Assembly (NCBI GenBank): GCA_038380795.1
Contig: CM076268.1
Span: forward strand, 2,405,501-2,469,500
Length of the DNA: 64,000 nucleotides
Direction of reading: 5' to 3'
Source: Pyrocephalus nanus
Lineage: Eukaryota > Chordata > Aves > Passeriformes > Tyrannidae
The translations under genes and the position numbers were made by a program. Below the pieces are notes generated by a model, which saw only the letters and a list, made by a program, of their open reading frames with translations, searched no databases and was not told where the DNA came from. Below, in pieces: positions 1 to 11,315 of this stretch (position 1 is the stretch's first letter; every line of letters starts with the position of its first letter).

Positions 1-3000
1 GCCAAAATGAATTATCATTTTAACTTTTGAGTCCCCATCCAAAGATGAATCCAGTCCCTGGATCACAGGGATAGCTCTGTGTGCTGAGGTTATAAATATC
101 ACAGGTGCAGCTGGAGAAGAATTAAGGCAATGTTGCTTATTTCCATTCACTTTATCACCTTTTGTTATGATGTTTAGGGGTGAAGAAACCATCTCAGTGG
201 CAGTAGATAAATAGATAAATAGCAGATAAATAGAAAGCAGCTGCAAAATCAAATTTTATCTGTTCATCTGTTAAGTACCATCTATGTAATGGCCCAAACT
301 AAAACATGATTTGATTTTTGTGTTAAAATCTTACTGAGGTGAAAAGGGAAATTCACATCTTCCAGAACCAGCCTGTTTCCAGGCTCAGGAAGTCAATATT
401 GCAGCCATTTGCAGATCATTTCTGAAGGTTTTCTTCCCAGTTTTTCATTCAGCGTTACAGTTCCTGCTTTAAAAGGTCAGCCTAGTGCATAATTGCTCAT
501 AACAGCACTTATTTTGTGAGCCTGGTCTCCAGGGAACCTCCCCTAAATCAGAAGTTAGGTGGAGTTAAGGTATTGCAAAGCCTGCAGTAACATATCCATT
601 AACGATGAAGAAAAGCCAGTGGAAAAAAAAAATACACCCTTAAATTAAGGGTGAACTCCTGAAACTGGAGATTGTTCACACTGCTGGCAAATGATAACAT
701 GAATATAAATAGTGCAGACCCAGCTGGGCAAGGCAATATGTCATATGAGTTTAAATCTGTCGTTGGGTGAAGCTGATTAGGTTTGTGTCTGTCAGAGGCA
801 TGAAGGCTGGTGCCATCTGCAACAACAGCGAGCAGCTCAGGGAACTTTATCTCCCCCAGCCACCACGGGGCACTAGGACCACTTCCCACCAGCAGGGCAT
901 TAGCTCATCTTTTTGAAAAGCCACTGCCACGAAGGCAAACAGCAAGAGCTGAGGTTTAGAGGAGGATGGTGCAGTTCAGGCACCATTTGTGGTCACCAGG
1001 TTGTCATCAATACCTGGAGGACTGGCTTGAGCTGCCTTCCCTCAACCTTGTTTTGCAGCCCTGCTTAGCTGAACCAAAGGAATCAAGGGGAAAAGAAAGG
1101 TTTATAATTTACATTCAGCTTAAACATTCATTCATTACATTAGTTTTAAACATTGTAACGAGGATGAAACTACTGTAATGTCAGTAAGGAGGCATTCTCA
1201 TTGCTGTGCAATTGTTATCCTTTGGGAAAAAAACACATTAAAATTATTTTAGCCTGACTGTTTTTCTGTCCTTCGTTATTTGTGATATCTTTGAGGATAC
1301 CTCTGTGATGTCACTGTGCACAAAAATATTCTTGGCTGACCTTACAAATAAGCCTGAGGAAGCATTTTGGTCCTGATTAGCCTTGAAATGTGATGGAGTC
1401 TTTTTGTGCAGGGCTAAGTCAGTGTAAAATGCTTGAGAAAAGTCCCTAATCCAGTACATATTCCATGTAAAATATAACCTGTTCTCTTAGAACAGCCATA
1501 CCAAATCAAACCAATCCTTTCTATTCTCTGTTTTTATTCTGAGGGCTGAACACTGTCCCTGGTTTCCTGCTTAGCTCGGGATGACACAACATATTAATGG
1601 CCTGATCACTCAACTCTCCAGTGCCTCAATTTTTGGTTTTTTAAAATGTCAGCAGCGTTACCCTGCTCTGTAAATTGGTGAAGAACTTGCACCAGTAAGC
1701 CAAGTAAATGCTTTCAGTACATGTAAGTGTTGTGCTCACTGGATGTAGCTTTTCCAGGTGCAGAAGGCTGGAGAAACTCAGCAAGTTTAATTTCAAAGTC
1801 AATATTTTTTCAGCCAACCTCACATATTTGTAAACAAGGATCCCTGGCTTTATGAACGCTCTCTTGACTGCAGTTTCAGAGGTCAGTGACTCAGTTCCCA
1901 GACTTAGTCCTGCAAAAAACTAATATACTTGCTTGGATTAGAATCTGAAACCTAACCCTCGTCTGGCCATTAACAAACTGTTTTGATGTGCAAGTCTCCC
2001 GAGAGATTTATTTTCATAGCCTGCCCTCACTACTGATAAAACAGCATTTCTGGTGTGAGGGCATTGATCACTTCTAAATATTCAGTAGCTGAGTTCATAA
2101 TGTAATTTATTCTCACCCAGGGATCAAACAACTATCATGATATGATGAAAAACAGCTTCAGGCTAAATGGCCTGTGAGGATGAAGAACATAACTTGTATA
2201 GGCTATGTGCATAAATATATGTAATATATGGAGGTGTATCTATGTGTGGATACCTGGTTATGTACCTGTGTGGGGTCAGCAGAAGAAAACAAAAAGCATC
2301 CTCCCCTCAGCCCAGGGAAAGTCTCTGAGTGTTGGAAGCTTTCCAGGAGCTTAAGAACAAATCCTCCTCTCCTGGGATGTTTGTGTGGGCATGGAGGGTG
2401 TGTGAGCACAAAGCCCAGAAAGCAGCTGCAACCTGCCAACCCTGACATGTCAACACACACCTCGGGCCAGGAAAGTGGGAGATTCAATAGTGCTGCCTTC
2501 CACAGTCAGGGAGAGGCAGCTGCTGACAGCTGGGTCAGACCCCCCAGCTAAAGGAGGAACAGGAAGGGAGGAATCTCTTCCCTCCTGAGCAGCTTGACAT
2601 CCAGGCTGTCCTCTGCCATTCTTATCACCATTTGCCCCACACTACCTTGTTCATGTTTCCTCCTCTGCCTCACATGACATGAATTTTTGTCTTTCTGAGT
2701 TGTGTCCCAGCAATTCCAGTGCTGAGACTGGACACCACAGCAGGCAGACCAGCCTGAGGAGCAGAGAGCCAGCAGGTTCTGAAAATCCACCCCTCACATC
2801 AGACCTCCCACTATTGCTTCCAGAATTTCTCCCCCAGTCAGAGTTATGTTCTTCCTGCCTCAGCTTTGGGCTTCAGGAACAGGGATCCCCCACTTTGAGT
2901 GCAGGACTGTTTGCACTGAGAGTGTAAAAACACACCTGCACTCTTGCCAAGTTGGCTGTGGACCTGAATTATACAGTCATCTATGTTCCATAATACAAGT

Positions 3001-6000
3001 ACGGGGGAGATATTGTTCATAAATCATAATCAGCTGTTTATCAAAGGCAGGCAGTAATAACAAGGAAATAACCTGCAGTCCTGTACAATGACAGGCACAG
3101 ACTGACCAGGTAGCTATGTAGGTCAGCCTCCCTTAGGGCCCCTGAGCCCTGTGGGCTGGTTATGGTGTTAAGAGCTTGAATATGAATTTTTATCCAGCTC
3201 TCTATAGTTGGCTGCTGCGTGTGGATACAGAGAGAGAGTCAGTGCCAGTGCAGGAGATCTGTGTTTTGTCTGAATCCACAACCTTCCCACTCACTGAAGT
3301 GCTGCATATGGAATCTGGTGAAAAACTGCTGGTATAAATGTGGGTTGGAAAGAGAAAACGTTCCAATGCTTGGATATTATTATTTGGATCCTATATATTT
3401 TATGAAATACTTTTGTCATCAATTTTAAGCACTAGGCCCTCTGCAGGACTTTGACATCTGCAAGCAATGCAGCAGAAGGGAACCTAAGTGTGATTGAAAC
3501 ATTTAATGCTCAGTGCACAACAGAAGGATTATTGGGATCCATGCATGTAGGCACTTTAGACACCCTGGGGTGGCCTCACATCCTCGTGGGACTGGCAGAG
3601 GAAACACAAAATTTATCTGAGCCCCATATCTCCTAGTTCTGCCACTTGGTGGGCTTTTTTTCCCCTGGACAAATCAATTAATCTCCAAAGAAATGTGTGT
3701 CTTCTTCGAAACTTTTTGTGCCATGAATGTTGAAACTCGAACATTTGAAGGAGGGAGGAGGAACTATCTGTGCAAAGACTAAAACACAGTGAGGTCGTGC
3801 AGGCTCTTGATGTCTCTCACTACTTTCTAAAATCTCTTCTGAGGGTACTATCCATAATAAGGTGGTTACATCTTTCTGTAGCTGTTATAACTACCATATC
3901 CAAGTATTTCATTACCATGAGGGTCAATAAAACCTTTCCAAATACCTCTGGTGCCACAGTGAGACCTCCACGGAGCACCAACATCCCCAGTGCAGGAGTG
4001 CCCTGAAGTGCTGCACCAGGGTGGTTGGGAGCAATGGAAGCGTGCCACTGGTTGGATTTATCCAGGCCAGGTTGTCATGCTGATTGAAATAGAAAGAAGA
4101 ACCTTCATAACCTGGGTTTTTTTGATTTTTTTTTTTTTTCTTATTTAAAATGCTTTGGTCTCTCAGCAGCAGGTACTCAGAGTCCCCATTTCTTTTTGTA
4201 CTTGTACTTGAAGTGAGGCAAATCAGTCAAGGCTGGGCTGCATCAAAGAACTGTCTCAGTGTCCTTTAAATCTCAGTCCTGGCTGGATTCAGTGGTGCAG
4301 TCCCCACAGGCAGTTCCTGGTTGTCTTGGGGGAAGGGCAGCAAACACAACTCTCACAAAAATCCAGCTCAGCTTTCTGTTGCCAGGCGACACCACGGGTT
4401 TTCCAGCGGATCCAGCTGCTGATGTTACCAAGCAACGCCCTTCCCATCAAGCTGAGCACTTGAAAATCATTCCGTGTTTACTGATTCTCACGATGGGTTT
4501 TGGTCTCCCTCCCCAGCTCTTGGTATTTGCTCTTCCAGGATTTGTGAGAAAGCCAGGGCTGAAGGGCTGTCGTAGGTCAGTCATTCTTTCAGATCTCTGT
4601 GATGTTGTTGTAACAGGCAAAGATTAAGAATGGTTTTGCACTGGTTACATCAACAGCAGAAAGGAGCAAAATTCTGAACACCTCTCTTTCTTCTCTTTCC
4701 TGTGAGAATAGCTGGTGTGTAATCATATGCTTTGCAGTGCTTTGTGTGTGGCATCAGTCTTGTGAAAGTAAGGAGCATAAAAACATTTGGCCTCATTTTG
4801 GCAGTGTTTATGCCATAAACTAAACTAAATTGTCTTGCATAAATACCTGAGGTAGCACAGGTTCAATTTATAAGAAGCTAACATATCTGACCAGTGTGTG
4901 GTTGGTAAGTACACCAAATACTACATATACTGGGATTAAATTTGATCACTCATAACAAATTATTTGGATTTTACTGAAATACCTAACTCATTCACCCCCT
5001 ACATAACTTACCTTTAACCTGACCTGTGCTTTCCCCCAGATTGAGCCCTCCAGTCCTCCTGGGTTAGATCCTCTTTTGATCAAGAAAAGACAATCTCTCC
5101 CTGGTTGAGCATGAAGTGTGGATGAGGAACCACAGGGGAAATTCCAGCAAACAACAGTAAAGCAGCCTGATGTGAGTACTTCTTCTCCCTCCAGATCTGT
5201 AATAAAATAAAAGAGAATAAATAGAGACATCAAGGGATGTGGAATGCTCTCAAAGTCAGTGGTTTACACAAACAAACAGAGGAATTCTCCTTTGCACACG
5301 TGCTGATAAAAATACACAGTCAGAAGCCATGATCAGATACCAGAAGATCACTTTTCTCCCAGTTTGTGCCAGACAAGTGCTTTGCAAGGCAGCTTCTTTA
5401 CTTTCACTCTCTGGCATTTTCTGGCCTCAGCTTAGAAATGGAAGAGCACCAAATAGGAGTTCAGTTTGTGTCTGTGAGGAAACAATGCAGCTAGCAGAAG
5501 AGAGGATGTATGGCCAGGCTTGTGTTTTCCTGAGCTCCCACAGGATCCCTGCTCTTAAATTCATGGCAGAGAGCCCAAAACAAAAAACATTGCACGAGTT
5601 GTTGTCTATAAGGCGATGAATTTTGCAAAGCCTCTTTTATTTTCTAGGGGAAAGAACACTAAAAATATGATTTGATGAACTTCAGATTTTCTGGATTCTG
5701 AATTGGGCTGAGGAGAGCAGAGCAAAGGGGATATTGCAACCACTTTCACATCTTTTAGTTTTCGAGCTTCTGTAGATCTTGACCTTCCCATCTTAAATTC
5801 TTCAGAGTTATAACATGGATTTATTTAACATACTGTATCACCACATGTCGCCAAACCCACTCATATGTGCTTTACTTTATAACCTGAAAAAGCTCAGGAT
5901 AACTTACAGGACCTTGTTGATCCCGTGGAGTTGCCACTAATGACAAATATACTGTCTTTTGTTATCATTTGATTTTGATCATTTCTGAGCACCTCGTTGT

Positions 6001-8936
6001 GGAGACATCAGTGGAACGGACACTCAGAATTAATAATAACAATTAGCTCGCCCATAAACCAGTACTTCTTGTAACATCACATTTCAAAGGGTTTTTGTCA
6101 TGTCTCCACCCTTCACGATGATTAAATGGGAAATTATTTCACCATAACCTGAACAAGCACATCAGCGTTTGCCAGCAGGTATTTCTGACAGCTTTCAAGG
6201 GTAACATGAGAAAATGAAAGGTGAACTGAAACACATAAACAAGCCTGAAAACAAAACACAGAATAGATATCCCCCTCAACACTTAATTCTCCTTTAAAAA
6301 CAACACGTGAATAACTTCAGTGCATTGTTGATGCAGTTCCACTGAACAATTTCTGTAGTGCAAGAACCACAGGCCAAGAAACAGTAGAGGTGAAATCCCT
6401 TTTCACCCAAGTTCCTGTTCTCTGGGGCTGCTTTTTGGAAAACATTTAGCACTCAATTTATGACAGGCAGAGCCACAGCAGCCTGGCAGGAGCAGGGGGA
6501 GGCTGGGTGGAGGAGGCAGAACTTGTTTTCTTTCTCGCCCGGGGTGGAGGCAAGTTGGTGGTTGAGCAGGTTGTGGAGGTGGGTCCCTGAGAGAAAGCCT
6601 ACATTTCATGAGTGTGAGGAGAAGCAGCAGGAAAATAAGGTGAAAACTGGTGAGGTGAAGATGGAAGGAATGGTTTGAAGACACTCTGGAAGTGCCAGTG
6701 AATCCAAAGCGGTCGGGTTAACCCTGGAATGTAAGTGCAGCATTAAACATCACCTCTCTCTCTTGCTTTCAGGAAAGCAGTTGTTTCACATGCACAAAAG
6801 TCTCTATAGGCTCAACAGACCAATTTGGGACAGACACAAACAGTGAGCAGTTTGTGAGATAGGTAGTGCTAAAATAATTTTAATAATGACATGTAAATTG
6901 TGAAAGATACTATAGAAAGGCGATGAAGATTATCTTTTTGTTAACCTATGTTTATTTAATGAATGGATTTTTAGCATGTTTTTAATGTTTATTTGAAATT
7001 CTATACATATGATAAAGGGCTTGTAGTTTGCAACCTAAGTAATGCTTGTGCATTGAGAGAATGATTGAGAAATAATGTATGTAAAAAGGGTTACAGTAAC
7101 ACTGTAATCTGAAAAGTTATCTTAGTGCTCTGTGATGTAATTCACATGTTATTATCACTTGTTCCATGACTGGAGAATATATAATGTCTTTTTCCTATTT
7201 ATGACATTTCTTCTTTCCTATTTTTGACCTTTATCTTCATTACTGAGCAGATGGTAATGTGACAATTGTGTGACAATTGTGAAATTTCGTGCTCCAGGGA
7301 AAGAAAAGAGCCAGTGGGCAGTATGACATGATGTGTTAGTGGAGATTTCTGATAGCTGGCACTTTTGCTGTGCTCTTGTCATTTTCTACTTTGATTCCTG
7401 TACATTTCATTAAAAACCTGTAAATGAAGTTGTGTTTTTTTTTTTTTTCTTTCAAATGAATATTAGGAATTTGGCCTCAAGGAGCTGTTCTTAACAGGTC
7501 AGTGGCACAGAAATGCCGGGACATTCAGTCTCAGGGAGCTGTGCTGGCTGTGGAGGGAAGCACATTGCTACAGCCAAGTTATCCTTTCCCTCCTGTGCAC
7601 TTGAACCTTAGTCAGCAGCTCTGACAGTGCAAGAATGTTTTATTACAGCAGTGCAGACTTAAGACATTATAATCTTAATCTGTTGTCTTGGAAGGTTTCC
7701 CTGAGCTGAGCCTGGAAGGATTTGTGTGTGCACTCTTAATTCCTGATGGAGTTCTTCATGAGTCGGGAGCAGTGATTTTGGGAATGTTAGAGGCAGCCTT
7801 CAATAGCTCAGAAATGTTTCAAGACAGCAGAGGATCTGGCAGTAACCTCAGCAGATAAAACCTCACGCTGCTAATTAATCACCCAAAGTGCAATCCTGGC
7901 CCCAGTGATTCCAACAGGAGCAAGTTCAAGCACCACTCTATCCCCTGAAGACACTCAAGTTTAAACAGAGCAGAGCTTAAAAGCACAGCACCAAACTTCT
8001 CCCTCCCTCTCTCTCCGAGAGTCCTGTGAGGAAAAACAATATTCCAAGTTTTTAAAAGTGTACTGTAGTAATAGGGAACAACATTCCTTGAAATCTTCTA
8101 TGGTTTCCTCGGCATTCAAAGTGCAACCTCTCTTTTACAGCCTGACTTTAATGGAGTTTTTCTTGGCATGTGCTGCAGATCAATCCCAAGTTCTTTGGAA
8201 AATAAAATTCAAGAGACTGCGTGATTTTCACCTGCTCAGTAATACAATAAGCACACTGAATTTAAATGCACGAACCCCAGAATAAAATGTCCAGAACAGG
8301 AAGTGAATGTTTATAAGTGAATCTCTGTTGTGTTGTCATTATTGAGTACCCTTTCCAAAAAAATATAGAAAGGAGGGATGCCTGGGGAGACATTTAATTC
8401 TAGAACTGCTTGGAGGATTTTTTAAAAATTAAATAATTAGACCTGAACCAGCATAAAACCAATAGTAATTATGGTAGGCAGATCCTGCGAAGTGTAAAGA
8501 ACGTGTTTAGATCATAATATTGTGAGCAGAATAACGCCTAAGGAAAACAGGGAACAGTGGCAGTGATGAAGATAAAAAGCCAATTTACTCCTTCTCTGAG
8601 TGCATCTATGGAAAATGGTTTGTTTCACTGATGGTCAGGTTTAAAGTTGTGGTTCTGACAATGTGAGGAAAATGCCTTTCTGCACAAATGGCATGGGATA
8701 ATCCAGAAACAGAGTGACAAAGCTGAGCTTCAAGGAATGTGTCTTGCAGCATGAGTAGAGCAAGGGCAGGGAATACAGCAGAGAAACATCAGGAAATAAA
8801 CACTTCAGGTGTTCTCTTCCATTTATGACTTTAAATCATTGTAAGACTGGAGGGGCAGCTGATAGGGTGACTGAGACGACAGCCCTCCAAAATTTCCAGG
8901 GTTTTCTGTTGTTTATTTTGTTCTGGTTTTTCACAG
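1..8936. other. 5' flank or upstream intron of TACC2, no gene recognised
   Basis: No coding exon could be supported here. The open frames are short, overlap on both strands and resemble no family I know. The sequence is AT-rich with scattered simple tracts: a GATAAATA-like cluster near 205-235, a T run near 4127-4139 and a T14 run at 7435-7448. No CpG-rich promoter is visible. The first, non-coding exon of the long TACC2 transcript is therefore probably either upstream of the window or driven by a CpG-poor promoter that I cannot locate. A modestly GC-rich patch lies around 6470-6560. The stretch 6850-7300 is AT-rich with possible transcription-factor motifs. Confidence 0.6.
7259..7280. repeat. 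Tandem pair of GTGACAATTGT
   Basis: An 11-bp unit, GTGACAATTGT, occurs twice back to back without mismatch. Each copy holds the palindrome ACAATTGT, which is two inverted SOX-type half sites (ACAAT/ATTGT). The copies are one helical turn apart. Any regulatory role is inference. Confidence 0.7.
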
Positions 8937-9012
8937 AAGACTCAGAGCTCTTTCTTTTGTTCCAGTGATCTCTCTTTAATTGCTGTGTGATATCCTGGCC
9001 ATCAGCATCAAA
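8937..9012 (+). other. TACC2: 5' UTR part of the TACC2 start exon
   Basis: A pyrimidine-rich tract ends in TTTTTCACAG at 8936, a good splice acceptor. From there the sequence runs without another needed boundary to the ATG at 9013. Alternative acceptors are TTTTGTTCCAG, ending at 8965, and CCATCAG, ending about 9007, so the UTR length is uncertain. The ATG context is strong, with A at -3 and G at +4. Confidence 0.55.
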
Positions 9013-9045
9013 ATGGGCAATGAGAACAGCAGTGCAGAAAATGAG
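9013..9045 (+). CDS. TACC2: TACC2 coding exon 1 (start codon, residues 1-11)
   Basis: This tiny exon encodes MGNENSSAENE and ends at the donor GAG|GTGAGT in phase 0. As I recall it, long-form human TACC2 begins MGNENSTSDNQ with a phase-0 break at the same place, so both sequence and exon structure support the call. TACC2 is a member of the transforming acidic coiled-coil family, which acts at centrosomes and spindle microtubules with the ch-TOG/XMAP215 polymerase and Aurora A. The start fits the N-myristoylation pattern: Gly2, a small or polar residue at position 3, Ser6, and no Pro at position 7. The exon stands about 10 kb from the next one and is too short to be found by ORF length. The start is chosen for its homology, its excellent initiation context and the phase match with the next exon. 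Confidence 0.88.
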
Positions 9046-11234
9046 GTGAGTGTAGCAGCGGGATGGGATTTTCCTTCCCTCCTGGCCTAGATCAAACCGT
9101 TCAGAAATTGGTTCCACGGGCTGCTTACCCCACGTTTATCTTCTGCTCCTCCACACACTCATATTTAAGTGTCATTAAGGGTCATTGAGAGCAACTTTGT
9201 GTGGCCTCAGAGCCCTGACACACAGCAGCTTCTCCCTGTTCAGAAATGACCTTGCAGCAGGACTTTACACCAGTCTCAGAAGGGTGTGTTGTTAATCCAC
9301 GTTGCTGTTTGCTGAGTTATTTTTGGATAAACAAAGGCAACCCACATGCTATGGCTGGTGGTGTACAATTACATCAGAAGTTACTATGCTGATATAAGTA
9401 AAAATAAAATTGTAATTCGATAATTTCAATGGTTAAAATACCAGAATATGTTTTATCCTCTCTTCTTCCATATGTTATGGAAAGTGCTAAAATGCACAAG
9501 GGTTCATTTTGCTTCCCCTTGAGGTCCCAGCAGATCTTCTGTACCTTCTGCATTGCAAAGTGGGCCCTCTAGAGACAATCAGTATTACAAGATTTTTTTC
9601 ATAAATTACTTTTTGCAGAATAAAAATTTTCCATAATTCTCAGATATTCTGGCCAAGTTGTGCTGTTAGCCCAAAGTTTGGTCCTGCCTTTTTTCAGAGG
9701 TTGGGAAGAGAGGAATGTGTTAATTCCCATAACTAAGTAATGAGAATTTACTCTTCACTGTGTACATCTTCCAAGTTTTTGAAAGTCAAATATATTTCTT
9801 CAGAAGTCATCCTGAAGCAACTTTATTTAAAAGTTATTGAATTGATTAGGAAATTTAATGAACTCTTCTAATAAGGAAAGGAAGCTTCGGCTCTCCTTTT
9901 CAGACTGTAAAAAAAAAACCAAAACAAAGTAAAGCATCCTCCCAAAAAATACCCTCTCCCCCAGAAAAACAAACAAACAAAAAAAGTCCCACAAAAAACC
10001 AAAGCATAACAAAAGACATGCTAGGAATCCAAATTACTCTCTATGAACAGAGAAATAACAAGAAATAGTGATAAAATCTTAAAAGCCACATAAGATGGGG
10101 AACAGCAATGGGAAAAGTATCACTTAACAAACAGCAAATATTCAAACGGCCACTGAAATGCTTCAATATGTTAATTTTTAGTAAGAAATTCCTCAGTGGA
10201 AATAAAGTCATCCTTACACCGCCAAGCCAAGGAGCACAGCAGGTAGTGGATGATGGAACTGGTCTGCATGGTTTGCATTCAGAATGTTCACATCAGCCTT
10301 GGCTGCTCTTTTTCTTCTGCATCTGCTTCTGGCTCTTGGGGGTTTTTTTTGACACTGACTGCAAATTTGTGAGGCAGCTACATTTGAGTTTTCAGCAAGT
10401 TGTAAAAAATAAAAAAATCTGTTTTCTTTTAACTTTTTCCTTTGGTAGCAATCTATGCTTCAGAGGAACAGCCTGTACTTGACCCTCTTTGCATGCTGCC
10501 TTTCCTTCCAACTCTGACACCGTTAAAATAGCTCGGTGGGTGTTGTTCTTGTGCTCAGAACCAATTGACACGAGTTGTTTTTGTTTGTGCTTTTATCAGA
10601 GAACACCATTGCCCAGCTCTGGCTCTCAGTGAGCCATTTGGAAGCCACACACATGGTTTGCATCGAGGATGGGAGAGCCTGGGCTAAGTTTAGAACTCAT
10701 TTAATGAGTGGGAAGGTCTGTGGAATAAATGTGCTACTATGAAGAATGTAGTAGACACTTAGAGGAAGAGTAAACAGTCAGTCTGTCTTATAAGGACCAG
10801 CCTCTGAGGAAAATATATTGTAAATTTGGTAGAAATGAGCAAAGATAATGCTTGGATGAAACGAGGCTGGGGCCAGCAGTGTGTGTAACAAAGTGATTTC
10901 ACATATGCTAACCATGCTCTGTTTTGCTGCAACAGCTCACAAAGTCCAAGCTGCTGGGAGATTTTAGGTTTGTGCCCTGCCCTGTTACAGTGGCAAAGAT
11001 TGTTCCCAAACAAGGGTCCCTGTCAGAGGCACAGCTTGTCGGGATTATGATGAATTAAATATAAGCTATTTTTTAAGGTGCATTTTCCCCGAAAATAGAA
11101 ACCCCAAAGGAAGAAAAAGGTGTTTAAATTGAAAAAGAAACAACTGAGAAGAACAAATACCTTGACCCAGTTTGATGCTTCAGATCCAGCTTTTTGGCAG
11201 GGAAAATGCAGGTGAACTAATGGAGGTGTTCCTT

Positions 11235-11315
11235 AATGGGAGATGTTCTTTAATGGGAGATGTTCTTTAATGGGAGATGTTCTTTAATGGGAGATGTTCT
11301 TTAATGGTGTTCTTT
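11235..11315. repeat. 17-bp minisatellite, about 4.8 copies
   Basis: The unit AATGGGAGATGTTCTTT is repeated four times without mismatch from 11235 to 11302. A fifth copy at 11303-11315 lacks four bases (GAGA). A degenerate half copy precedes the array at 11223-11234. The identity of the four copies suggests recent expansion or ongoing slippage. Confidence 0.95.

Noticed and set aside
9908..10012. A-rich tract, and similar A/C-rich tracts at 15960-16030 and 61425-61500, as retroposon tails
   Set aside because: No element body or target-site duplication could be seen beside them, so they are reported only as low-complexity sequence.
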